64,000 bases of DNA from Nonomuraea roseoviolacea subsp. carminata (GTDB lineage Bacteria; Actinomycetota; Actinomycetes; Streptosporangiales; Streptosporangiaceae), in assembly GCF_024172185.1 (NCBI RefSeq), contig NZ_JAMZEC010000001.1:7601001-7665000 (forward strand). Direction: 5' to 3'. The notes below the pieces were generated by a model, which was not told where the DNA came from, did not search any database, and saw nothing but the letters and a program-made list of their open reading frames with translations. Position numbers and translations under genes: made by a program. Shown piece by piece: positions 1 through 8,695 of this stretch (positions are counted from its first letter, which is position 1; every line of letters starts with the position of its first letter).

Positions 1-338
1 TCCTCATCCTGGACGACGGCACGACGCTGCCCCTGGAGAGCGACTACCTCCTGGGCCGCGACCCCGAGCGCGCCCCCGAGGTGGCCGGCGGCTCCGCCCG
101 TCCCGCCAAGGTCACCAGCCCCGACGGCTCGGTCTCGCGCCGCCACCTGCGGGTGGCGCTCGACGGCTGGGACGTCAACCTGGTCGACCTCGGCTCGGTC
201 AACGGCACGCAGATCCAGCCGCCGGGCGACCCCAACTTCTACGACATCCCGCCGAACGAGCCGGTCACGATCGCGCCGGGCACCACGGTCCGGGTCGGCG
301 TGTCCCGCACGATGCGCTTCGAGCCCCACCGCACCTGA
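1..338 (+). CDS. FHA domain protein, C-terminal end (partial)
   Basis: The reading frame is open from base 3 and ends at TGA 336-338; the start lies before the window. The visible 111 residues form a forkhead-associated domain, the phosphothreonine-binding fold: LLGRD motif, then VSRRHLRV with the conserved Ser-Arg-Arg-His, then the DLGSVNGT strand-turn with the conserved Asn-Gly. Such proteins read Ser/Thr-kinase phosphorylation marks. What precedes the domain cannot be seen, so the full protein may carry other domains. It ends cleanly, and a strong hairpin terminator lies about 340 bases downstream. Confidence 0.85.
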   Translation, partial: LILDDGTTLPLESDYLLGRDPERAPEVAGGSARPAKVTSPDGSVSRRHLRVALDGWDVNLVDLGSVNGTQIQPPGDPNFYDIPPNEPVTIAPGTTVRVGVSRTMRFEPHRT

Positions 339-380
339 CCGCCCACGACCGGCAGAGTGGCCCGCACCCGGCCGGGCTCA

Positions 381-502
381 GACCTGCCGACGGGCACGGC
401 GACCTGCTCGCGCCCGGAAACAGACCTGCCGACCGGCGCGGCGACCTGCTCTCCGGCTCTCCGGCCAGGGGCAGGCCCGCCGACCGGCGCGGCGACCTGC
501 TC
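381..502. repeat. Three near-identical 29-bp direct repeats
   Basis: Units start at 381, 423 and 474. Each reads roughly GACCTGCCGACCGGCGCGG followed by CGACCTGCTC, with a few substitutions. They lie in the gene-free stretch 339-1061. Reading frames cross them on both strands but encode only Arg/Ala/Gly/Pro-rich sequence without recognisable domains. I see no spacer regularity of a CRISPR. Function unknown. Confidence 0.6.
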
Positions 503-677
503 TGGTCCGGGAGCAGACCGGCCGACCTGACCGACGCAGCGACCCGACCTCCGGCCTCCGGCAGACCGGCTGGCCGGCAGCGATCTGCCGACTCGACAGC
601 AGCCCGGCCTTTCGCCGGGCAGCGCCCGGCCGACCGGCAGCGGACCTCCCGGCCGACCGCGCGCATCGGGTCACCGG

Positions 678-707
678 GCCCGCCTGACCACTCCTGGTCA
701 GGCGGGC
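678..707. terminator. Perfect 13-bp hairpin, probable terminator
   Basis: GCCCGCCTGACCA (678-690) and TGGTCAGGCGGGC (695-707) are exact reverse complements around a CTCC tetraloop. There is no U-tract, which is normal for actinobacterial terminators. It probably ends transcription of the FHA gene, 340 bases away, and may act in both directions. Confidence 0.6.
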
Positions 708-935
708 TTCGTCGTCCCGCGCGACCACTGCTCCCGGCGGCGCGGGCGGCGTCGCCCCCGGATCACCACTCCGGTCGCGCGGGCTTCGTCGTCCCCGGAC
801 GACCACTGCTCACGGCCACGCAGACCTTGTCGCCCCCGGCGACCCCCACTCTCCACGGCGCGGGCTTCGTCGTTCCCGCGCGACCACTCCCAGTCGCGCG
901 GGCCTCGTCCTCCCCGCACGCGCTCTTCCGCGCGC
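702..935. repeat. Degenerate tandem array, about six units of about 39 bp
   Basis: Units begin near 702, 742, 779, 817, 860 and 898, spaced 37-43 bp. The best copies share GCGGGCTTCGTCGTCC followed a few bases on by CGACCACT. The first unit coincides with the right arm of the hairpin at 678-707, so the array looks like amplification of that arm. The rest of the gene-free stretch 339-1061 holds nothing else I recognise. Unit-length drift and the absence of distinct spacers argue against CRISPR. Confidence 0.5.
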
Positions 936-1061
936 AAGGCCCCATTCCCCGCCCGGGACGTGAGGCCGAGCGGGACGTGAGGTCGACGACGTCGCAGAGA
1001 CGCCCGCCCGTGCCGGGCCGAGCGGCGGCGACCGTGTGCTGGAGCCGGGGCAGAGCCGTCG

Positions 1062-1577
1062 TCAGTGTGAGGCCGCCGGACGCCCCTCGCCGAAGGCGTG
1101 CACCCCGCGCAGCAGCCGTGCCGCCGCGTCCAGCCCGCTGGCCGCCTCCAGGGCGCGGCCCCCGGCGGTGGCGAGCCGGCTCAGCAGGTGCTCGTCGTGG
1201 TCGCCGAAGTCCCGCCCGGCCACCCACAGCCGCAGGTGTTCGCGGACCGCCAGCGGCACCGGGGCCGCCAGGAACCCCGGCTCGCCCGCCGCGACGTCCC
1301 GCGGCAGGCGCACCGGCCGGTCCGACACGGTGAGGAGCTTGAGCACCCCCGATCCGGCCAGCCAGGGCCGCACCCGCAGCGGGTCGCCCGGCGGCGCGTG
1401 GACGTGGACGGCGTGGGCCGTCTCCCTCAGCGGGTCCACCCGGACGAGTCCGGCGTATCCCGTGCCGGACAGGGAGGCCGCGGCGCGGGCCAGCAGGTCG
1501 GCCAGCGCCGCCGCGTCCGGGCAGGCGAACGAGCGGATGAGTTCGTGCACGGTGACATGAGCGCGGTTGCCAGGCAT
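1062..1577 (-). CDS. GAF-like domain protein, 171 aa
   Basis: Small cytoplasmic protein of 171 residues. I chose ATG 1577 because GGAGGG sits just upstream at a good distance; an upstream extension of the frame would run into the neighbouring gene. The middle and C-terminal sequence (GYAGLVRVD, a hydrophobic VLKLL stretch, AAPVPLAVREHLRLWVAG, then FGDHDEHLLSRLATAGGRALEAA) resembles the GAF sensors found in actinobacterial anti-sigma and phosphatase networks, but I see no partner domain. Ligand unknown. The leader carries two inverted repeats, suggesting control at the promoter. The GAF assignment rests on overall pattern and is moderate. Confidence 0.7.
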   Translation of the reverse strand: MPGNRAHVTVHELIRSFACPDAAALADLLARAAASLSGTGYAGLVRVDPLRETAHAVHVHAPPGDPLRVRPWLAGSGVLKLLTVSDRPVRLPRDVAAGEPGFLAAPVPLAVREHLRLWVAGRDFGDHDEHLLSRLATAGGRALEAASGLDAAARLLRGVHAFGEGRPAASH

Positions 1578-1603
1578 CGAGGTTCCCTCCGTGGAGGGTG
1601 AGT

Positions 1604-1688
1604 GATCGCGTTCTCTCGTCACGCGATCTACGGGTGCGGTGACCCGGAGTATTCTCCGAGACCCGCCCGTTGACCAGACCTCAACGGG
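1604..1688 (-). promoter_or_regulatory. Two inverted repeats upstream of the GAF-like gene
   Basis: GATCGCG (1604-1610) pairs with CGCGATC (1622-1628) across 11 bases, and CCCGTTGA (1666-1673) pairs exactly with TCAACGGG (1681-1688) across 7 bases. The second has the size of a dimeric-repressor operator; the first could be an operator or a leader hairpin. A smaller CGGAG/CTCCG hairpin lies at 1645-1658. No convincing -35/-10 pair was found. Confidence 0.4.
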
Positions 1689-1759
1689 AAAGTCCGATTT
1701 CTGCCAACCGCTGCGGCTGCGCGCGAAAGCGCGTGCCGGCCGCCCGCGGGGAAGGCGGA

Positions 1760-2857
1760 TCACGCCGGGCGGGAGCGCAGGCGCACCCAGTGGACGTCGT
1801 CGGCCCGCGTGCCGTCCCCCGTCAGGAACAGCTCCCGGTGCACGCACTCCTGCTCGAACCCGGCCCGCCGCAGCACCGCGTGCGACGCCTCGTTGGAGGC
1901 GTTGGTGCCGGCCGTGATCCGGTGCAGCGGGGTGTGCGCGAAGGCCCAGTCCACCAGCAGCCGTACGGCGCGCGTCATGAGGCCCCGGCCGCGGAACTCC
2001 TCCAGCAGCGAGTAGCCCACCATGGCCTGCCCCATCAGCGGCACCACCTGCATGAGCTGCACGTGCCCCGCGAACGCCCCGGAGGCCGCGTCGCGGATCG
2101 CCAGCTCGATCCGCTGCCCGGTCACCCACCAGTAGCCGGTGTTGCGGCAGCGCCGCTCGATCTCCTCCAGAGTGGCCACCGGGCCCACCGCGTAGGCGGC
2201 CGTGCTGGGCTCGGCCATCATCCGCTGGAAATCCCCGGCGTCGCCGACCTCCATGGGGGTGAGCCGGACCACGCCGTCGGTCAGCTCGCCGCCCTCGAAC
2301 GGCGGCAGGTACGACGGCGTCTCCTCGCCGGCGTCCAGCGCCAGCCGTCCGAACAGCACGAGGTCGGTCAGCCGCCCGTCACGCGTCTCCCGCGCGTCGC
2401 GTCGCCGCCCCTCCTCCCGGAAGCCGGCCTTCAGCGCCACCCGCAGCGAGGCGAGGTTCTCCGCCTCCGCCGCCAGCTCCACCCGGTGGACGCCCTGGTC
2501 GAACAGCCACTGGGTCACCGCACGCACGGCCGCCGTGGCCACGCCCTTGCCGCGCGCCCACGGCGCGACCAGGTAGCCGATCTCGACCGCGCCCCACCGG
2601 TCGGGCGGCGAGACGCGCAACGCCCCGGCGTAGGCGCCGTTCTCGGCGACGGTGAACTCGGCGCCGCCCTCCTCCCACGTGCGCGCCGCCACGGCCAGAT
2701 GGTCGCGGGCGTCCTGCTCGGTGTACGGCGCGGGCAGCACGGGCAGGAAGCGCGCGGTCACCGGGTCGCCGCACGTGGCGGTCATCGCCTCCACGTCGGC
2801 CTCCTCGGGGGCGCGCAGGACGAGGGATCCGGTGGACAGGACGGCACGAGGGAGCAT
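1760..2857 (-). CDS. Tandem GNAT N-acetyltransferase, 365 aa
   Basis: Two GNAT acetyltransferase domains fused head to tail, about residues 5-170 and 190-365. Each has the acetyl-CoA loop: APWARGKGVATAAV in the first and LEEFRGRGLMTRAV in the second (the R/Q-x-x-G-x-G/A motif A), followed by the motif B region ending in LKAGF or LRRAGF. The pattern is that of RimJ/RimL-type enzymes acting on protein N-termini or small amines. Single-domain relatives are about 180 residues, so this is a duplication. ATG 2857 is divergent from trmI with only 55 bases between the starts. The acetylated substrate cannot be inferred. Confidence 0.88.
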   Translation of the reverse strand: MLPRAVLSTGSLVLRAPEEADVEAMTATCGDPVTARFLPVLPAPYTEQDARDHLAVAARTWEEGGAEFTVAENGAYAGALRVSPPDRWGAVEIGYLVAPWARGKGVATAAVRAVTQWLFDQGVHRVELAAEAENLASLRVALKAGFREEGRRRDARETRDGRLTDLVLFGRLALDAGEETPSYLPPFEGGELTDGVVRLTPMEVGDAGDFQRMMAEPSTAAYAVGPVATLEEIERRCRNTGYWWVTGQRIELAIRDAASGAFAGHVQLMQVVPLMGQAMVGYSLLEEFRGRGLMTRAVRLLVDWAFAHTPLHRITAGTNASNEASHAVLRRAGFEQECVHRELFLTGDGTRADDVHWVRLRSRPA

Positions 2858-2897
2858 GACCCATACATATCGCGCGTCAGAGGCCGGTCGAAAGCCC

Positions 2898-2903
2898 TAT
2901 AAC
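2898..2903 (+). promoter_or_regulatory. -10 element of trmI, near-leaderless
   Basis: TATAAC lies 9 bases before the ATG of trmI, which has no Shine-Dalgarno sequence. Transcription would begin at or a few bases before the start codon. No good -35 is visible. Confidence 0.5.
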
Positions 2904-2912
2904 CTTGCCGCC

Positions 2913-3773
2913 ATGGGTTTCCGCAGGCATGGGCCGTTCCAGGTGGGGGATCAGGTGCAGCTCACCGACCCCAAGAACAAGCGTCACACGTTCACGCTCA
3001 AGCAGGACGGCGTCTTCCACACGCACAAGGGCGCCATCCCGCACAGCGACCTGATCGGGCAGCCGGAGGGCTCCGTGGTGCGCTCCTCCGGCGGCACCCA
3101 GTACCTCGCGTTCCGGCACCTGCTGCAGGACTACACCCTGGCGATGCCGCGCGGCGCCGCGGTGATCTACCCGAAGGACGCCTCGATGATCGTCGGCATG
3201 GCCGACGTCTTCCCGGGCGCCCGGGTCATCGAGGCGGGCGTCGGGTCGGGCGCGCTGACCTGCTTCCTGCTGCGCGCGGTCGGTCCCGAGGGCCACGTCA
3301 CCTCGTACGAGCGCCGCCAGGACTTCGCCGACGTCGCCCGCGGCAACGTGGAGAAGTTCTTCGGCACCGAGGAGGACGGCCCGCTGGCCAACTGGCGGCT
3401 GGTCGTCGGCGACCTCGTCGCCTCGATCGACGAGGTCGACGTCGACCGCGTGATCCTCGACATGCTGGCCCCGTGGGAGTGCGTGGACGCCGCCGCCAAG
3501 GCGCTGACGCCCGGCGGAGTGATCTGCTGCTACGTGGCGACGACCACGCAGATGTCCAAGACCGTCGAGGTTATCCGCGATCACGGGAGTTTCACGGAGC
3601 CCCATGCGTGGGAGACCCTGGTTCGCGACTGGCATGTCGAGGGACTCGCCGTTCGGCCCGATCACCGGATGATCGGCCACACGGGATTCCTCGTCACCGC
3701 CCGCCGCATGGCGGACGGCGTCACACCCCCGCCACGTCGCCGACGACCGAAGGGAACCACCGAAGAACTATGA
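2913..3773 (+). CDS. trmI: tRNA (adenine-N1)-methyltransferase TrmI
   Basis: S-adenosylmethionine-dependent enzyme making 1-methyladenosine at position 58 in the T-loop of tRNAs; family members are tetramers of about 280 residues and this one is 286. The N-terminal barrel (DQVQLTDPKNKRHTFTL, then GSVVRSSGGTQYLAFRHLLQDYTLAMPRGA) is followed by the Rossmann SAM-binding motif VIEAGVGSGALTCFLLRAVG, the acidic YERRQDFADVARGNVE and the LDMLAPWE motif. ATG 2913 starts at the family's usual position. The gene begins the proteasome region, directly before the mpa/arc ATPase, the standard actinobacterial order. Confidence 0.95.
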   Translation: MGFRRHGPFQVGDQVQLTDPKNKRHTFTLKQDGVFHTHKGAIPHSDLIGQPEGSVVRSSGGTQYLAFRHLLQDYTLAMPRGAAVIYPKDASMIVGMADVFPGARVIEAGVGSGALTCFLLRAVGPEGHVTSYERRQDFADVARGNVEKFFGTEEDGPLANWRLVVGDLVASIDEVDVDRVILDMLAPWECVDAAAKALTPGGVICCYVATTTQMSKTVEVIRDHGSFTEPHAWETLVRDWHVEGLAVRPDHRMIGHTGFLVTARRMADGVTPPPRRRRPKGTTEEL

Positions 3774-3870
3774 CAATTCGGCCACGAGGCTTCTTTGGTG
3801 CGTGAGACGGGAACAAGCCGCCGGGCTACCGCGCTGGCAGGATTAAACGCACAATCGAGGATTATTCACC

Positions 3871-3899
3871 GAACACTGAATGTCACTCTACGAACACTG
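3871..3899 (+). promoter_or_regulatory. Candidate regulatory element upstream of mpa/arc
   Basis: GAACACTG occurs at 3871-3878 and again at 3892-3899, 21 bp (two helical turns) apart. The second copy is part of GTCACTCTACGAACACTG (3882-3899), which recurs with 16 of 18 matches upstream of prcB at 11284-11301. The two genes encode partners in one protease, so a shared binding site is plausible. The factor is unknown. Confidence 0.45.
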
Positions 3900-3977
3900 C
3901 CCGGCCAGGTTACGGAGGGGCCCGAGATAGGTAAGGTCCTAAGTAGTCGCCCTCGACTGGGAAGGAGGTGACGGGGC

Positions 3978-5741
3978 GTGGCAGCTCGCGATGATGCAGA
4001 GGCTCGAGCCGCGCAGCGCGAACGGGAGGTCGCTGATCTTTCAACACAGGTCTCCTTCCTGCAGGAGGAGATCACCGCGCTGAGGCGGAAGCTGGCCGAG
4101 TCACCCCGTCAGGCCAGAGTCCTCGAAGAGCGCCTTCACGAGGCGCAGGCGAACCTCGCGGCCGTCACCGGCCAGAACGAGCGCCTGGTCGCCACGTTGA
4201 AGGAGGCCCGGGACCAGATCGTCGCCCTCAAGGAGGAGGTCGACCGGCTGGCGCAGCCGCCATCCGGATTCGGCACCTTCCTGGAGGCCCGGGAAGACGG
4301 CACGATCGAGGTGTTCACCGGCGGCCGCAAGCTGCGGGTGAACGTCAGCCCGGCCGTCGACGTCGACTCGCTGCGGCGTGGCCAGGAGGTCATGCTCAAC
4401 GAGGCCCTCAACGTGGTCGAGGCCCTCGGCTACGAAGAGGTCGGCGAGATCGTCATGCTCAAGGAGCTCCTCGACGAGGGCAAGCGCGCCCTGGTCATCT
4501 CGCACGCCGACGAGGAGCGCGTGGTCCGCCTGGCCGACTCGCTGGTGGGCCAGCCGATCCGGGCCGGCGACTCCCTTCTGCTGGAGCCCCGCTCCGGCTA
4601 CGTCTACGAGCGCATCCCCAAGTCCGAGGTCGAGGAGCTCGTCCTGGAGGAGGTCCCGGACATCTCCTACGAGGAGATCGGCGGCCTGTCCCGGCAGATC
4701 GAGCAGATCCGCGACGCCATCGAACTGCCCTACCTGCACGCCGACCTGTTCCGCGAGCACCAGCTGCGCCCGCCCAAGGGCGTGCTGCTCTACGGCCCTC
4801 CCGGCTGCGGCAAGACGCTCATCGCCAAGGCGGTCGCCAACTCCCTGGCCAAGCAGGTCGCGGAGAAGACCGGCCAGTCCGGCAAGAGCTTCTTCCTCAA
4901 CATCAAGGGTCCCGAGCTGCTCAACAAGTACGTCGGCGAGACCGAGCGGCACATCCGCCTGGTCTTCCAGCGGGCCCGCGAGAAGGCCTCCGAGGGCACT
5001 CCCGTCATCGTGTTCTTCGACGAGATGGACTCGATCTTCCGCACCCGCGGCTCGGGCGTGTCCTCCGACGTCGAGAACACCATCGTCCCGCAGCTGCTGT
5101 CGGAGATCGACGGCGTCGAGGGGCTGGAGAACGTCATCGTCATCGGCGCCTCCAACCGCGAGGACATGATCGACCCGGCGATCCTGCGGCCCGGCCGCCT
5201 GGACGTCAAGATCAAGATCGAGCGGCCGGACGCCGAGGCGGCCAAGGACATCTTCTCCAAGTACCTCGTCGCGGACCTCCCGCTGCACCCGGAGGACCTC
5301 TCCGAGCACGGCGGCTCCCGCGAGGCGACCATCCACGGCATGATCCAGAGCGTCGTCGAGCGCATGTACACCGAGAGCGAGGAGAACCGCTTCCTCGAGG
5401 TGACCTACGCCAACGGCGACAAGGAAGTCCTCTACTTCAAGGACTTCAACTCCGGCGCGATGATCCAGAACATCGTCGACCGGGGCAAGAAGATGGCCAT
5501 CAAGCAGTTCCTCGAGAGCGGCCAGAAGGGCCTGCGGGTGCAGCACCTGCTCACGGCCTGCGTGGACGAGTTCTCCGAGAACGAGGACCTGCCCAACACC
5601 ACCAACCCCGACGACTGGGCCCGCATCTCCGGCAAGAAGGGCGAGCGGATCGTCTACATCCGCACCCTCGTCTCCGGAAAGCAGGGCGCCGAGGCCGGCC
5701 GTTCCATCGACACCGTCGCCAACACCGGCCAGTACCTGTAG
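3978..5741 (+). CDS. arc: Proteasome-activating AAA ATPase ARC/Mpa, 587 aa
   Basis: Hexameric ring ATPase that recognises pupylated proteins through its coiled coils, unfolds them and threads them into the 20S core. Seen here: coiled coil at residues 1-90, two OB-type domains about 95-240, Walker A GPPGCGKT near residue 273, Walker B IVFFDE near 343, arginine-finger region, and a C-terminal Gly-Gln-Tyr-Leu. That terminal tripeptide docks into the alpha ring of the proteasome and opens the gate in M. tuberculosis Mpa. GTG 3978 follows a strong GAAGGAGGTG at 3961-3970. Length fits the family (about 590-610). It is followed by a terminator. Confidence 0.97.
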   Translation: MAARDDAEARAAQREREVADLSTQVSFLQEEITALRRKLAESPRQARVLEERLHEAQANLAAVTGQNERLVATLKEARDQIVALKEEVDRLAQPPSGFGTFLEAREDGTIEVFTGGRKLRVNVSPAVDVDSLRRGQEVMLNEALNVVEALGYEEVGEIVMLKELLDEGKRALVISHADEERVVRLADSLVGQPIRAGDSLLLEPRSGYVYERIPKSEVEELVLEEVPDISYEEIGGLSRQIEQIRDAIELPYLHADLFREHQLRPPKGVLLYGPPGCGKTLIAKAVANSLAKQVAEKTGQSGKSFFLNIKGPELLNKYVGETERHIRLVFQRAREKASEGTPVIVFFDEMDSIFRTRGSGVSSDVENTIVPQLLSEIDGVEGLENVIVIGASNREDMIDPAILRPGRLDVKIKIERPDAEAAKDIFSKYLVADLPLHPEDLSEHGGSREATIHGMIQSVVERMYTESEENRFLEVTYANGDKEVLYFKDFNSGAMIQNIVDRGKKMAIKQFLESGQKGLRVQHLLTACVDEFSENEDLPNTTNPDDWARISGKKGERIVYIRTLVSGKQGAEAGRSIDTVANTGQYL

Positions 5742-5761
5742 TCGCGACCTCGTCACCTCGA

Positions 5762-5795
5762 AGAGGGCCGCGCGGATCCGTCCGCGCGGCCCTCT
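5762..5795 (+). terminator. Strong 15-bp hairpin terminator after arc
   Basis: AGAGGGCCGCGCGGA (5762-5776) and TCCGCGCGGCCCTCT (5781-5795) pair perfectly around a stable TCCG tetraloop, 20 bases after the arc stop codon. No U-tract. Confidence 0.8.
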
Positions 5796-5885
5796 CGCGT
5801 TCCCACGCCGCCATCGAAGCGGGACACAGGGTGTGAAAACTGTGACGCGCGGGAACCGAAGTGATCGTCGTGACGTCCAAAGGGC

Positions 5886-7019
5886 GTGCATCACCACAAC
5901 CGGCCGCGCCGCGCCCGGGTAGCCCGAGGAGACGGCAGGCTGGCGGAGCTCGACCTGCTGCGGTTCGCCGCCGCCCTGGCCGTGCTCGCCTTCCACTACC
6001 TCGTCGCCTACGCCTCCGTGTGGGGCGACCGGCCCGCCGAGCTGTTCCCCGCCGTCGCCCCCTTCGCCGGCCTCGGCATCCTCGGCGTCGAGCTGTTCTT
6101 CGTCATCAGCGGCTTCGTCATCCTCATGAGCGCGTGGGGCCGCTCCCTGGGCGCCTTCGCCCGCTCCCGGCTCGTCCGCCTCTACCCGGCGTACTGGCTG
6201 AGCCTGGCCGCCGTCGCGGCCCTGTACGGCCTCACCGACGCCAAGGCGCTCGACCCGAAGCTCACCCCCGGCGACTACGCCGTCAACGCGACCATGTTCC
6301 AGCGGCTGTTCGGCGTCACCGACGCCGCCGGCGTCTACTGGTCGCTCTGGGCCGAGCTGCGCTTCTACCTGATCATGGCGATCCTCGTCGTCATCGGCGT
6401 CACCTACGGGCGCGTGCTCGTCCTCGGCGGCGTCTGGCTCGCTGCCGCCCTCGGCGCCGAGCTGCTCGGCAACGACCTGCTCAACGAGATCGTCATGCCG
6501 CGCTACGCCCCCTACTTCGTCGCCGGCATGGCGTTGTACCTCATCCACAAGCACGGCAGCGCCTGGTTACCCTGGCTCTACGTCGTGGCCGGCTGGGCGA
6601 TGTCCCTGCACGCGGCCCTCGAACGCGTCCACGGCCGCATCGAGGTCGCCGGCTTCAAGAACATGCCCGTCACCGACGTCTCGGTCATCGTCACGATCAC
6701 GCTCGTGTACGCCGTGATGGCGCTGGTCGCCCTCGGCCTCCTGCGGCTCAGGCCCTCCAAGTTCCTCACCGCCCTCGGCTCGACCACCTACCCGCTGTAC
6801 CTGTTCCACTCGGCCGTCGCCGTCGCGCTCGTCCCGCGGCTCACCGGCAGCCTGCCGCCCTGGCTCACCGCGACCGTCACCGCGCTGGCGGCGATCGTCC
6901 TGTCGTATCTCGTCTACACCTTTGCCGAGCGCCCGATCCAGCGTCTGCTCAGGCCCCGGCGCACACCGCGGACCCACCCGGCCCCGGCCGTACAGGTCGA
7001 AAAGGCGTCGGTGCCATAA
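5886..7019 (+). CDS. Acyltransferase 3 family membrane protein, 377 aa
   Basis: Integral membrane O-acyltransferase of the OafA/NodX type, which transfers acetyl or similar groups to surface sugars. Visible: AELDLLRFAAALAVLAFHYLVAY with the conserved His of the first membrane helix, GVELFFVISGFVI, LVRLYPAYW, then about eight more hydrophobic segments and a basic tail. The start is GTG 5886 after a weak AAAGGG; the next in-frame start would cut into helix 1. It sits between arc and dop but has no known role in pupylation and is separated from arc by a terminator. Target unknown. Confidence 0.88.
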   Translation: MHHHNRPRRARVARGDGRLAELDLLRFAAALAVLAFHYLVAYASVWGDRPAELFPAVAPFAGLGILGVELFFVISGFVILMSAWGRSLGAFARSRLVRLYPAYWLSLAAVAALYGLTDAKALDPKLTPGDYAVNATMFQRLFGVTDAAGVYWSLWAELRFYLIMAILVVIGVTYGRVLVLGGVWLAAALGAELLGNDLLNEIVMPRYAPYFVAGMALYLIHKHGSAWLPWLYVVAGWAMSLHAALERVHGRIEVAGFKNMPVTDVSVIVTITLVYAVMALVALGLLRLRPSKFLTALGSTTYPLYLFHSAVAVALVPRLTGSLPPWLTATVTALAAIVLSYLVYTFAERPIQRLLRPRRTPRTHPAPAVQVEKASVP

Positions 7020-7061
7020 CTCTGTGACCCTGGGGCACTGTGAAGGGCATAGGCTCGGGCA

Positions 7062-7067
7062 TATAAA
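7062..7067 (+). promoter_or_regulatory. Possible -10 element of dop
   Basis: TATAAA lies 38 bases before the dop ATG in a relatively AT-rich patch. The matching -35 (TGTGAA at 7039-7044, 17-bp spacer) is weak. Confidence 0.4.
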
Positions 7068-7105
7068 CGGCGGATAGGCAGATCCGGACGAACAGAGGGT
7101 GTTGC

Positions 7106-8620
7106 ATGACGGTGCGTCGGGTGATGGGCATCGAGACCGAGTACGGCATCTCCGTACCAGGTCAGCCGGGCGCCAACGCGATGGTGACCTCCTCGCAGGT
7201 GGTGAACGCCTACCTGGCGGCCTCGGCGGCACGCGCGCGCAGGGCCCGCTGGGACTTCGAGGAGGAGAACCCCCTCCGCGACGCCCGCGGCTTCGACCTC
7301 GCACGAGAGGTCGCCGACCCCAGCCAGCTCACCGACGAGGACCTCGGCCTCGCCAACGTCATCCTCACCAACGGCGCCCGCCTCTACGTCGACCACGCCC
7401 ACCCCGAGTACTCCACCCCGGAGTGCACCAACCCCCGCGCCGCGGTCATCTGGGACAAGGCCGGCGAGCGCGTCATGTACGACGCGGCGCAGCGGGCCTC
7501 CGCCATCCCGTCCAACGCGCCCATCCAGCTCTACAAGAACAACACCGACGCCAAGGGCGCCTCCTACGGCTGCCACGAGAACTACCTCATGCGGCGCGCC
7601 ACCCCGTTCGCCGACATCGTCCGCCACCTCACCCCGTTCTTCGTCAGCCGGCAGGTCGTCGTCGGCGCGGGCAAGGTCGGCATCGGCCAGGACTCGCGCG
7701 GCGAGGGCTTCCAGATCAGCCAGCGCGCCGACTTCTTCGAGGTCGAGGTCGGGCTGGAGACCACGCTCAAGCGGCCCATCATCAACACCCGTGACGAGCC
7801 CCACGCCGACCCCGAGAAGTACCGGCGGCTGCACGTCATCATCGGCGACGCCAACATGTCCGAGATCTCCACGTACCTGAAGCTCGGCACGACGGCGCTC
7901 GTCCTCGCCATGATCGAGGACGGCTTCATCACCCGCGACCTCGCCGTGGACAACCCCGTGCAGGCGCTGCGGGCCGTCTCCCACGACCCCACCTGCCGCT
8001 ACGAGATCTCCATGCGCGACGGGCGCCGGCTGACCGCCGTCCAGCTCCAGATGGAGTACCTCGACCAGGCGCGCAAGTACGTCGAGGAGCGCGGCACCGC
8101 CCAGGACGAGATGAACAAGGACATCCTCGACCGCTGGGAGTCCGTGCTGACCCGCCTGGCCGAGGACCCCATGCAGCTCTCGCGCGAGCTCGACTGGGTC
8201 GCCAAGCTCGAACTGCTGGAGGGCTACCGCACCCGCGACAACCTGCCCTGGTCCCACTCCAGGCTCCAGCTCGTCGACCTCCAGTACTCCGACATCCGGC
8301 CCGACCGCGGCCTGTACAACCGCCTGGTCGCCCGCGGGCGCATCCAGCGCCTGGTCACCGAGGAAGAGGTCCAGCGGGCCGTGGAGAACCCGCCGACCGA
8401 CACCCGCGCCTACTTCCGCGGGCGCTGCCTGCGCCAGTACAGCGAGTCCGTCGCCGCCGCCTCCTGGGACTCCGTCATCTTCGACATCCCCGGCCGCGAG
8501 TCCCTGCAGCGGGTCCCCACCCTGGAGCCGCTGCGCGGCACGAAGGCCCACGTGGGCGAGCTGTTCGACCGCTGCCGCACCGCCGCCGACCTCGTCGCGG
8601 CCCTCACCGGCGGCGACTGA
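7106..8620 (+). CDS. dop: Pup deamidase/depupylase Dop, 504 aa
   Basis: Converts the C-terminal Gln of Pup to Glu so that PafA can ligate it, and also removes Pup from targets. Glutamine-synthetase-like fold. Seen: GIETEYG at 8-14 with the catalytic/metal Glu, the Dop-specific loop at about 41-76 (Arg/Ala-rich then WDFEEENPL) absent from PafA, NGARLYVDHAHPEYSTPE with the active-site Asp96, KNNTDAKGASYGCHENYL, and the C-terminal domain. Length is typical for Dop. ATG 7106 gives the conserved MTVRRVMGIETEYG start. It shares ancestry with pafA at 15762. Confidence 0.97.
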   Translation: MTVRRVMGIETEYGISVPGQPGANAMVTSSQVVNAYLAASAARARRARWDFEEENPLRDARGFDLAREVADPSQLTDEDLGLANVILTNGARLYVDHAHPEYSTPECTNPRAAVIWDKAGERVMYDAAQRASAIPSNAPIQLYKNNTDAKGASYGCHENYLMRRATPFADIVRHLTPFFVSRQVVVGAGKVGIGQDSRGEGFQISQRADFFEVEVGLETTLKRPIINTRDEPHADPEKYRRLHVIIGDANMSEISTYLKLGTTALVLAMIEDGFITRDLAVDNPVQALRAVSHDPTCRYEISMRDGRRLTAVQLQMEYLDQARKYVEERGTAQDEMNKDILDRWESVLTRLAEDPMQLSRELDWVAKLELLEGYRTRDNLPWSHSRLQLVDLQYSDIRPDRGLYNRLVARGRIQRLVTEEEVQRAVENPPTDTRAYFRGRCLRQYSESVAAASWDSVIFDIPGRESLQRVPTLEPLRGTKAHVGELFDRCRTAADLVAALTGGD

Positions 8621-8640
8621 CCGCTCCCCGCGTACGCGAA

Positions 8641-8668
8641 CGGCGTCCCGGAACCGTCCGGGACGCCG
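8641..8668. terminator. 12-bp hairpin between convergent dop and membrane gene
   Basis: CGGCGTCCCGGA (8641-8652) pairs exactly with TCCGGGACGCCG (8657-8668) around ACCG. Placed between two converging genes, it can serve both. Confidence 0.75.
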
Positions 8669-8695
8669 ATCATGTGATCCACGACCAAGGGGCGC

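Noticed and set aside
702..935. CRISPR array
   Set aside because: Units drift in length and sequence, there are no distinct spacers and no cas genes.
3871..3899. PafBC-dependent promoter before arc
   Set aside because: The published-type TTGTC-rGTG with a TAnnnT at eight bases is not matched; the shared motif has a different sequence.
4101..6554. Very long open frame on the minus strand over arc/mpa and the acyltransferase
   Set aside because: Composition is Val/Gly/Asp/Leu-rich shadow of a strongly biased G/C third-position gene; the plus strand carries clear conserved proteins.
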